Of a stretch of 7,582 nt of DNA, positions 1 through 5,572 are shown piece after piece. Each line of letters starts with the position of its first letter. Within the stretch, counting starts at the first letter, position 1. The notes under the pieces were generated by a model. It was not told the DNA's origin. It saw only the letters and a list, made by a program, of their open reading frames with translations, and did no database searches. Location: the NCBI GenBank assembly GCA_028290305.1, contig JAQGKC010000350.1, forward strand, positions 1-7,582. The letters run 5' to 3'. The DNA comes from Bradyrhizobium sp. (GTDB lineage Bacteria > Pseudomonadota > Alphaproteobacteria > Rhizobiales > Xanthobacteraceae). The position numbers and the translations under genes are program-made.

Positions 1-337
1 GTACGCGTGCTTGCTGCCCTTCCGACAATAGATTCACGAGAACGATGTGTCCGTCCGGAAACGCCAGGGCGTCGCGATGCTGTTCCGGTGCGCGGGGTTG
101 GATCGTGCAAAACCGGGCAACGCGAAAGCCCGCGTTCTTGGTTGACAGCCAAAAGCGATTGTACCGGACGTCTTGTTCGAATGCGAGCTCGGTCCTTGGC
201 AAGAGACATACCGCAACACGCGGCTCTTCTTTTGCAGCAAAGCCGCGCGTCGATGTGCCGTAGAAACTGGTCGTGACAAGCGTCTCTCCAATTTTGGCTG
301 GACGAGATGCAACAGCATGCAGGCTGTAATCGCACAT
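1..337 (-). CDS. Conserved hypothetical protein, N-terminal 112 residues (runs off left edge)
   Basis: An open frame runs leftward from the ATG at 337-335 to the window edge without a stop, giving 112 complete codons. The protein starts MCDYSLHAVASRPAKIGE and continues with a segment reading GTSTRGFAAKEEPRVAVCLL and later ALAFPDGHIVLVNLL. I recognise this from memory as a conserved hypothetical family of Rhizobiales, without a known function. It shows no signal peptide or membrane segment, and the visible part looks like a soluble mixed alpha/beta protein. The start is supported by GGAGAAAG at 348-341, which places GGAG seven bases before the ATG. It is transcribed divergently from the gene at 623. 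I see no frameshift, so it is probably intact beyond the window. The coding call is firm; the function is unknown. Confidence 0.8.
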   Translation of the reverse strand, partial: MCDYSLHAVASRPAKIGETLVTTSFYGTSTRGFAAKEEPRVAVCLLPRTELAFEQDVRYNRFWLSTKNAGFRVARFCTIQPRAPEQHRDALAFPDGHIVLVNLLSEGQQARV

Positions 338-399
338 GGGCTTTCTCCACTGATCTGCGTACCCGAGAGAGACTGTACGACGCTATGCTGTGCGATACC

Positions 400-413
400 T
401 TGACCGACGTCAA
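400..413. promoter_or_regulatory. Short inverted repeat, possible operator
   Basis: The sequence TTGACCGACGTCAA is an inverted repeat with 5-bp arms (TTGAC/GTCAA) around four bases. It lies 63 bp upstream of the minus-strand start at 337. It could be a regulator site, and on the minus strand TTGACG (413-408) could serve as a -35 box, but no good -10 follows at the usual spacing. Palindromes this short occur by chance, so this is only a candidate. Confidence 0.2.
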
Positions 414-524
414 AAATAATCGATGCGCTTTGGGTGATTATGCAGCGCTTGCTGCGCAGCCTACGACCAACTCAAATATCAATGAGCGCGATCCCTAAAT
501 CCGCTCGCTTCCTGCGACGAAGAT

Positions 525-552
525 TTGACGCCGTCTCGACGCGAAATATTGA
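525..552 (+). promoter_or_regulatory. Candidate sigma-70-like promoter for the secreted-protein gene
   Basis: TTGACG (525-530) and TATTGA (547-552) are separated by 16 bases. Transcription would start near 559 and leave a leader of about 64 bases before the ATG at 623. The -10 box is a weak match and alphaproteobacterial promoters are variable, so the call is tentative. Confidence 0.22.
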
Positions 553-622
553 CGACGGTCATGGGCGCCCGGCACGACGGAGTACAAATGTTGCCGGAGC
601 GAATTCCGACAGGGACGATATC

Positions 623-1057
623 ATGTCCGCGAATATCTCAACGCGGCGGCTCGGAGTGGGGAACATTCTTGCCTTTACTCTGCTGCTGCTTGGGGGATCA
701 GAGACGTTGGCCCAACCCGTCCGCTACGAATTGTTTCCCGAGCCGGATGTGCGGCAGACCGCAACCAACCGCACGGCATCGGCCTACGTCGTCGACAAGA
801 AGGGAAACCAATTCTGGATCTGCACAGCCCGATACGACTTTCGGGACCTGACAGCCAACAACGGAGACTGCGTCAAGCTTCCGCTCGACATCGGAAGACC
901 CACGCTCACCGAAAACTACTACGCCCGCGCGGTCACCGGGTCCACCGCAATCAGCGCATTCCTTCCCGTGATCTGGTTCATCGAACCGGCCACCGGCGCG
1001 GTTCAGTTCTGCGCTGTACGCCACGCGGGAGCGTGCGTCGGGCTAACGTTGCCCTGA
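623..1057 (+). CDS. Small secreted (periplasmic) four-cysteine hypothetical protein
   Basis: The product has 144 residues. Residues 1-30 form a Sec signal peptide: a positively charged start with Arg8-Arg9, a hydrophobic core ILAFTLLLLGG (15-25) and a likely cut after TLA (28-30). The mature part is about 114 residues with four cysteines at 67, 83, 130 and 138, arranged as two pairs that could form disulfides in the periplasm. Each pair sits in a similar setting (WICTARYDF...GDC and QFCAVRHAGAC), which hints at a duplicated fold. The ATG at 623 is preferred over the longer frame opening at 434 because it begins the signal peptide and follows AGGGA at 611-615 with seven bases between. I do not recognise a named family. 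It ends 17 bp before the start of the gluconate dehydrogenase subunit 3 remnant, so the two may once have shared a transcript. Confidence 0.75.
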   Translation: MSANISTRRLGVGNILAFTLLLLGGSETLAQPVRYELFPEPDVRQTATNRTASAYVVDKKGNQFWICTARYDFRDLTANNGDCVKLPLDIGRPTLTENYYARAVTGSTAISAFLPVIWFIEPATGAVQFCAVRHAGACVGLTLP

Positions 1058-1074
1058 TTGCGCTGGAGCACATG

Positions 1075-1440
1075 ATGCGACCGATCGGAATTTCTCCATC
1101 ACGGCGCGCTTTCCTCCAGCGAGCGCTGACCAAAGTATTTTACAGCTGAGGAGTGGACGCAGTTGACCGCCCTCGTCGATCGCCTGATCCCCGCGGACGA
1201 GGAAGGTCCGGGCCCGTTGGAGGCGGGTGTTGCCGAATTCACCGACCGGCAAATGAGTGAGCCTTATGGTCATGGCGCGCTTTGGTACATGGAGGGTCCG
1301 TTCCGGCACGCTTCGCCGGAATTCGGATATCAGTTGAAGTATACGCCGCGCGAGCTCTATCGCGCCGCACTACCCGGCATCGATCAGGCGGATACGGAAT
1401 ATCGCCGATCGCCGATCGCCAGTTGCCCATGCTGCAACTC
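1075..1440 (+). pseudogene. Remnant of gluconate 2-dehydrogenase subunit 3 family gene
   Basis: The family supplies the small Tat-exported subunit that works with a GMC-type flavoprotein and a cytochrome c in membrane-bound periplasmic sugar or alcohol oxidation. The ATG at 1075 follows GGAG (1065-1068). The first 20 or so codons carry a twin-arginine motif, SRRAFLQRAL, and then run into a TGA near 1150. The family core resumes one frame over at about 1136 with YFTAEEW, followed by ALVDRLIPADEEGPG, EAGVAEF, DRQMSEPYGHGALWYMEGPF and YTPRELYRAALPGIDQA, up to about 1395. The link between the Tat leader and YFTAEEW, normally some tens of residues, is missing. After 1395 the frame is doubtful; a different frame gives a family-like LPMLQLAD near 1421-1450. 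The C-terminal half of the usual roughly 200-240 residues is absent. This is clearly a dead gene; the exact 3' limit is uncertain. Confidence 0.8.
1401..1420. repeat. Tandem 7-bp repeat (ATCGCCG, nearly three copies)
   Basis: ATCGCCG occurs twice and is followed by ATCGCC, at the point where the gluconate dehydrogenase subunit 3 remnant loses its reading frame. Because seven is not a multiple of three, copy-number slippage here changes the frame. Confidence 0.7.
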
Positions 1441-1476
1441 GCTGATCATGGCGTCCTTGCCGTCGTCGTCATGTCC

Positions 1477-1912
1477 TCACCCTTTGTAAGGCTCGAGTAC
1501 GAGGTCTCGATTGACGATCACGCGCACCGGGAAACCCGGCCGGATCGTCAGCGTCGGTTGAATGTTTAGATTGCGTTGAACGACTTTTTGGCCGGTCTGG
1601 TTCAAGCTGTCGCTGGATCCTCGGCGGAGCGCCTGGATGATGTCGCCATTGTTGCCGGTATCGGAGCCGGCGCCGAGTTCACTTCCAACGCCAGGCAACG
1701 TGGACAGGAGCGCGGCCTTAAACAAAGCACCCCAATGATTGTCGACTTCATCCTCAAGGCCGGCATAACCCGCGGTATCGGCGCCGGGCTGACGCTCCAG
1801 CACGATCGAACGGCCGTTCGGCATAATCAGACGGGTCCAAACCAACAGCACACGTGACTGACCAAACGAAACCTGGCTGTCGTAAGTGCCAATCAGTCTC
1901 GTGCCTTGCGCC
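1477..1912 (-). pseudogene. trbI: trbI remnant: C-terminal part of TrbI/VirB10 conjugation protein
   Basis: TrbI (VirB10 family) is the inner-membrane-anchored, envelope-spanning scaffold of the type IV secretion channel used for conjugation. Only the conserved C-terminal domain is left, about 144 residues. It begins at QGTRLIGTYDSQVSFGQSR and continues through VLLVWTRLIMPNGRSIVLE, the DNHWGALFKAALLSTL region, SDSLNQTGQKVVQRNLNIQP, TLTIRPGFPVRVIV and a natural-looking end at LVLEPYKG with TGA at 1479-1477. The proline-rich linker, membrane anchor and first part of the domain are missing. The open frame continues upstream to 1983 only because it reads the ardC remnant in the wrong frame. No start codon or ribosome site belongs to this piece. 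The identification is strong because the domain is highly conserved. Confidence 0.88.
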
Positions 1913-2099
1913 CGGAATATCCGCGCTGCGTGACAGCGTTGCGCGGCATAGCGAGGGGCGCCTTGATCGCCGCCGTCCCCCATGGCAGCACCCAGGGGAC
2001 ACGGCCGGCCTCCAGCTCGGCGATGATCTTGTCGGTGATTTCGCTGTAAAGGCTCGCCCGGTCGTTGCGGGCGCCGACTCGTGTGGCGTGTCTGGACAT
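1911..2099 (-). pseudogene. ardC: ardC remnant: N-terminal part of ArdC antirestriction protein
   Basis: ArdC proteins travel with conjugative elements and shield incoming DNA from restriction. They have an N-terminal ssDNA-binding domain and a C-terminal metallopeptidase-like domain, about 300 residues in all. The ATG at 2099 follows GGAG on the minus strand with seven bases between, so the natural start is kept. Residues 12-63 fit the family N-terminus: DRASLYSEITDKIIAELEAG, RVPWVLPWG, IKAPLAMPRNA and RGYSG. After residue 63 the match stops, and the frame ends five codons later at 1893 because it has entered trbI sequence out of frame. The metallopeptidase part is gone. A 68-residue peptide could still be made but would lack most of the DNA-binding domain. 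Confidence 0.85.
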
Positions 2100-2368
2100 C
2101 GCGGTTCTCCGCGATGGGCGCCGGAAGCCTCTCCTCCGACCTTCAACCCGTCACGGCAACCCGGTCCGCACTCTCACTCTCAATCGTGATGCTGCCGCGG
2201 TGTGTCCCGAGCGCTAGCGGATGCGTCAGGGATAGAAGCCCGAAGGGTGAAGACCAGCGAAGCGGGGCTTCAGCGCAGCCGACGGCCCGGTCCCGGCGGA
2301 AGACGCCAGACCGCCGCGGCCGGTCCCGGATCCACGGGGACTTCACCCTTGCCCGCGTCAGGGCGGAG
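2100..2368. other. Non-coding leader of the ardC remnant with a structured GC-rich core
   Basis: This ~270-bp stretch lies between the ardC start and the IS. I see no convincing protein in any frame. It holds several inverted and direct repeats, described in the entry at 2223-2363. The promoter for ardC should be here, but I could not pick out a clear pair of boxes. Confidence 0.5.
2223..2363. repeat. Nested inverted repeats between direct repeats: structured element from the ICE
   Basis: A perfect 10-bp inverted repeat, AAGGGTGAAG (2243-2252) and CTTCACCCTT (2341-2350), can close a loop of about 88 bases. Overlapping its left side, GAAGCCC (2235-2241) can pair with GGGCTTC (2265-2271). Inside the loop CGGTCCCGG occurs twice. 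The block is flanked by direct copies of GCGTCAGGG at 2223-2231 and 2355-2363. From memory, similar GC-rich 'agggatcgaagcccgaa' blocks occur in proteobacterial ICEs next to transfer or antirestriction genes, but their role is not known to me. It could be a structured RNA, a regulatory leader, or part of a DNA-processing site such as an origin of transfer. The repeats are seen directly; the role is open. Confidence 0.5.
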
Positions 2369-2379
2369 CCTGTGTGTAC
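2369..2379. repeat. IS left terminal inverted repeat
   Basis: CCTGTGTGTAC matches the reverse complement of 3454-3464 exactly. Weaker similarity continues inward for about 15 more bases. The true end could be the T at 2371. Confidence 0.7.
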
Positions 2380-2386
2380 GGAAAAC

Positions 2387-3403
2387 CTAAACCCGGACGT
2401 GATGGTGATGAAGTCCGCCAAGGGTGGGATGCGATTTGATGCTTCCTGCCGGCTGGACCGGGCGAGAAACCGGCGCATCCTTGTTCAAGGATCGATGCGT
2501 TCTGACGGAGTTGTAGTAAGCGGCATAGGAAATTAGAATCCGGCGCAGATGAGCCTCGCCGAAGGCAATGATGTGGTCCAAACAGTCGCGCCGGATCGAT
2601 CCGATCAACCGCTCGGCAAAGCCATTCTGCCAGGGCGAGGCTGGTGCAATTGGCTTATCTCGGATGCCCATGGCGCGAAGTCGGCGTGTGACAATGGCGC
2701 TGTAGATCTGATCGCGGTCCCGAATCATATAACGCGGAGCCTCATCCCAAGGAAATGCCTCGGTGATCTGGCGTGCTACCCACTCCGCTGTCGGGTTGGC
2801 TGTGACATTGATCCATACGAGATCTCTACGATGAAGCCGCACGATGACAAGGCCATACACCAGTCTGAAGCCGATGGTTGGGACCACGAACAAATCCATG
2901 GCGGCAATGTCCGGAGCGTGGTTTCGCAAAAAGGTCTTCCAGCCCTGACTGGGCGGTCCACGACGTTTGACCATGTACTTGGCGACGCTTGATTGAGCGA
3001 CGTTAAACCCGAGTTTGAGTAGTTCGCCGTGGATTCGCGGCGCACCCCAAAGCACATTCTCCGTGCTCATCTGTCGGATCAGCGCGCGCAGTTCAATCTC
3101 GATTCGGGGGCGCCCTCCTCGCCGCCGCGATTTCCAACGCCAATAACGACGAAAGCTGGCCCGCTGCCAACTCACCAGCGTCTCAGGCTGGACAATCGTT
3201 ACGACCTTCAAGATCGACGGAAAACATCGATACATATAAACGAAGAACCAGCGGTCGTTATTTGTGAGCCGAGCCCGGCCTTTCAGCTTACGCCGCAAAA
3301 CGATCAACTAATGTCGGAGAACCGCATTCTCCGCCTCAAGCCGGCTCATCGACTTGAATGGCAAGGCAAGCACGGACAGAACAAACCAGATCAACGCGGT
3401 CAT
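2387..3403 (-). pseudogene. IS transposase with integrase core, interrupted by an amber codon
   Basis: The reading frame starts at the ATG at 3403-3401 with MTALIWFVLSVLALPFKS and would give 338 residues, but codon 32 is TAG (3310-3308), where a CAG glutamine is likely in the parent (the context is AENAVLRH-stop-LIVLRRKL). After it the frame is open for 306 codons. In full-length numbering there is a helix-turn-helix-like region around 113-143 (LWGAPRIHGELLKLGF), then the catalytic core: Asp170 in IAAMDLFVV, Asp229 in YMIRDRDQIY and Glu264 in SPWQNGFAERLIGS, with 34 residues between the last two. The end has YNSVRTHRSL, typical of rve transposases. Restart at the TTG at 3307 just after the stop is possible but lacks a clear ribosome site. 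All catalytic residues remain, so the inactivation looks recent. Confidence 0.85.
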
Positions 3404-3453
3404 CGCGCCAGCTTAGCCGATTCTTCGCTCGACAAGCCCGGATAGGGATTTTG

Positions 3454-3464
3454 GTACACACAGG
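3454..3464. repeat. IS right terminal inverted repeat
   Basis: GTACACACAGG is the exact reverse complement of 2369-2379. It lies directly against the broken RHS-type gene, whose last readable residues (GVAYL) end at this point. Confidence 0.7.
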
Positions 3465-4499
3465 TACGCTACGCCATCGAGGAGTTTACCGGCATTTTCG
3501 TTTGAGACCACCCGCTTTAGCGTAGGCACGCCGTTTCCGTCCTTTGTGAACCCATCTGCGATGCTACGAACCGGGCGACTCTTATTATCAAAGAGCGTGA
3601 TGTTGGGCGGTAAAGAGTCGATCTGGGTAAGTGACGCAAAGGCGACATTCAATCCAGCCGTTAGATCCACGCCGGCCACAGCACTTTGAGATCTGGAACA
3701 GACAGAAGGCGCGTGGTCGCAGCAATTCCGTCAGGATTTCCGTCCTGCGTAACATCGCGACGGAAGATAATATCCGGCAAACCGCGGCCGTGCAGATCGA
3801 GGAGCCTCACGCCTCTTTCTTGCTTGTCCGTCCTCGAAAATTGCACAGGCGGCGCAAAAGACGCCTGTGCAATGAATTGTTGGCCGTCGCTTAAAAAAAC
3901 ATTCCCAAACTTGTTTTGTTGGTCCGACGATAGTGTTGCGGTGTCGTTGACACTGGTTACGTCTGCTCCATACTTTCCATCGATATTGCCGATGAATACG
4001 AAAGGATGTGCAGACGTCGCTCGCAGCGTGGACAAAACAAAGCTTGGCGCGCTGGGCCATCCCTTCGGCCTCTGCAGATAGGCGAACTGAGTCTCAGATT
4101 CGTCCGGAAGCTCAACATGCGCGATGATATCGGGCAGACCATCACCATCCACGACAGCAACAAGCGCCTAGATCATTTCCGGCGGCGTCATCGAGATCGA
4201 ATTTGGGTAATTTATCCGGAACGGGGTCCCAACCATTAGAGTTGGTGATGAAAGCACCGTGGGCCTTAACCTGCTCCAAGACGATTGCGACCGGCCAAGA
4301 CGACAGAGTTCGGGAATTGGTAATCCGCGTTCACCGAACCAATCGGCGGTTTCGTGTATTCGAAGGTTGTGGGCTGAAGCTCTTGACCGTCGGACCCATA
4401 TTGACGCAACGCCTTGAGCACAAACCGATTTGACGTGTTGCGATTCTCATATTCCAACGCATAACGGGTCACGGGCCCACCCACACGACCAGCGACCTG
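3463..4499 (-). pseudogene. Internal fragment of a SpvB/RHS-type protein with FG-GAP (VCBS) motifs
   Basis: Read leftward, the piece gives about 345 residues spread over several frames. It starts with VAGRVGGPVTRYALEYENRN and a segment ending LQPTTFEYTKPP. The frame breaks near 4265 and resumes with AFITNSNGWDPVPDKLPKFD. It breaks again near 4170 and resumes with VVDGDGLPDIIAHVE. A long open part then holds NIDGKYGADV and DLHGRGLPDIIFRRD, which are FG-GAP-like D-x-D-G repeats. A third break near 3670 leads to AGVDLTAGLNVAFASLTQID, and the IS cuts the gene after GVAYL at 3463. The order 'RYALEYE...PPTTFEY, then FG-GAP' is that of the central part of SpvB/TcdB-type and RHS proteins, large secreted or surface toxins. 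Both ends are missing. The family is well supported; whether the parent was a toxin cannot be told. Confidence 0.72.
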
Positions 4500-4519
4500 T
4501 GTGGAAATACCGACGAGTC

Positions 4520-5572
4520 GAGACGCGCAAGGAATGTCTCGGGATCGGTCCTGCTGTGTTTTGCGGTCTTCGTGGCGTCGAGCAGGCCGATCTGTCCCGT
4601 GTGATCGACATACCAAAGGCCTGCCTTCGATGGGGCAGAGATTGCCGCGGGACTGTGTGTGGTAACGAACACCTGCGACTTGCCGGCCTGGAGCTTTTCC
4701 ATCAGCATTCACTGGCGATAGGGAGCCCGCGTTCGACTTCATCGACGATCGTGATCGGCGCCTCGCCCTGGTTCTGCTCTGCAATGGCGAGGGTTGACAG
4801 CCGCCGCGTCCCCGCTCCCCAGCTTGCCAGCGGCAACTGGATGCCATTGCGGTCGGCGGTCAGACCGAAATGCGATCGAAGGGCCCTGTCCGCCCGGTGA
4901 TGGCAAGGTCGAGACCATCCGGCAGACTCTTCTTTTTGAAGGCTAGGTCGATATCCTCGAGCGCGTCCTCGCCTCGGCGGTTAGCTCGCCTTTGACATCG
5001 CTCTTCGCCAGTTCACTCGCCATTCGCGAGCGAAGTCCCTTGTCCGAGAGCAACCGATCGAGCGCCGATCCCTGCACGAGCCGGAGATCGCGATCGTTGC
5101 GGTCATCGCCGCTGAGGCGCACAAGCCCCATGGAGCGGCGCGAGGCAACCGGGGAGAAGTCGGTCGAGCCGTCGGGCTGCATGATCTCATAAGCAAGCTC
5201 CAGGTCTTCCGTACCGCGCACGCGAAGTCGGTAAACGGACTCACCGGCGGGCTTGCTGTCGTCGTCCGTGCTCGGGACAGAGATGTCGACTCCCAAGGCC
5301 AAGAGGTTTTGAACTGATCGCTGATGCCGCTTCCTGGCGGCAGTGAAACAAGAGCCTCGATGACAAAGCCCGCATCTATGTCCCGCGCATGGTAGTCGGT
5401 GTAAGGCAGGTTCGCCAGGTTGACGGGGCTGAGGAGCAAGCCAATCGCATCAAGGATGGTCGTCTTGCCGACATCGCCACCACCGAGAACGACGTTTATC
5501 ACCCATCGGTGCTCGACGCGCCGCGTTCAGATTGATAAGCCCTGTCCGCAGGGAGACTTTGAGTCGAGGCAT
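4520..5572 (-). pseudogene. OLD/RecF-like AAA ATPase, frameshifted and C-terminally truncated
   Basis: The parent was an ABC-type ATPase of the OLD/SMC-like group, which acts on DNA or in phage defence, often with a nuclease domain after the ATPase. Visible in order are a Walker A, GGGDVGKTT (5484-5458), within INVVLGGGDVGKTTILDAIG; a middle region with VYRLRVRGTEDLELAYEI and RLSGDDRNDRDLRLVQGSAL; a signature-like ASWGAGTRRL (4827-4798); a Walker B, ITIVDEVERG (4755-4726); and the switch histidine in FVTTHSPAA (4669-4643). These lie in different frames, with breaks near 5520, 5293, 4970, 4880 and 4720. The likely start is the ATG at 5572-5570 (MPRLKVSLR), without a clear ribosome site. The match ends at ETFLARL (about 4520), where the RHS fragment begins, so any C-terminal TOPRIM-type domain is lost. 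The domain call is strong and the gene is clearly dead. Confidence 0.82.

Larger units (their letters stand above)
338..622. other. Intergenic region between divergent genes
   Basis: These 285 bases separate the leftward gene ending its 5' side at 337 and the rightward gene starting at 623. No frame here has convincing protein character. It should hold both promoters. The visible candidates are a short palindrome at 400-413 and a sigma-70-like pair at 525-552, listed separately. I saw no tRNA or strong terminator. Confidence 0.6.
2369..3464 (-). mobile_element. Insertion sequence with rve/DDE transposase, about 1.09 kb
   Basis: The element is bounded by imperfect terminal inverted repeats. 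The left end reads CCTGTGTGTACGGAAAACC from 2369, and the right end read inward is CCTGTGTGTACCAAAATCCC from 3464; the outer 11 bp match exactly. The single transposase gene fills nearly the whole element on the minus strand and stops about 16 bp before the left end. TGT...ACA ends and a one-gene layout with an integrase core fit IS481-like or related rve elements; the family is not certain. The bases just outside the two ends (GGGCGGAG and TACGCTAC) do not form a target duplication. One flank is ICE DNA and the other an RHS-type gene, so one side has probably been deleted or recombined since insertion. Confidence 0.8.

Noticed and set aside
34..318. Minus-strand frame of 94 codons inside the first gene
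   Set aside because: It is in the wrong frame; the overlapping frame starting at 337 has the conserved MCDYSL protein and runs through the edge.
434..622. Upstream extension of the secreted-protein gene to the ATG at 434
   Set aside because: The extra 63 residues have no family character and would bury the signal peptide inside the protein; the ATG at 623 has a good ribosome site.
1754..2146. Minus-strand frame of 130 codons across the ardC/trbI remnants
   Set aside because: It is a third frame over two identified remnants, with no recognisable features of its own.
3029..3445. Plus-strand frame of 138 codons across the IS
   Set aside because: It is antisense to the transposase and crosses the IS start; composition is non-protein-like.
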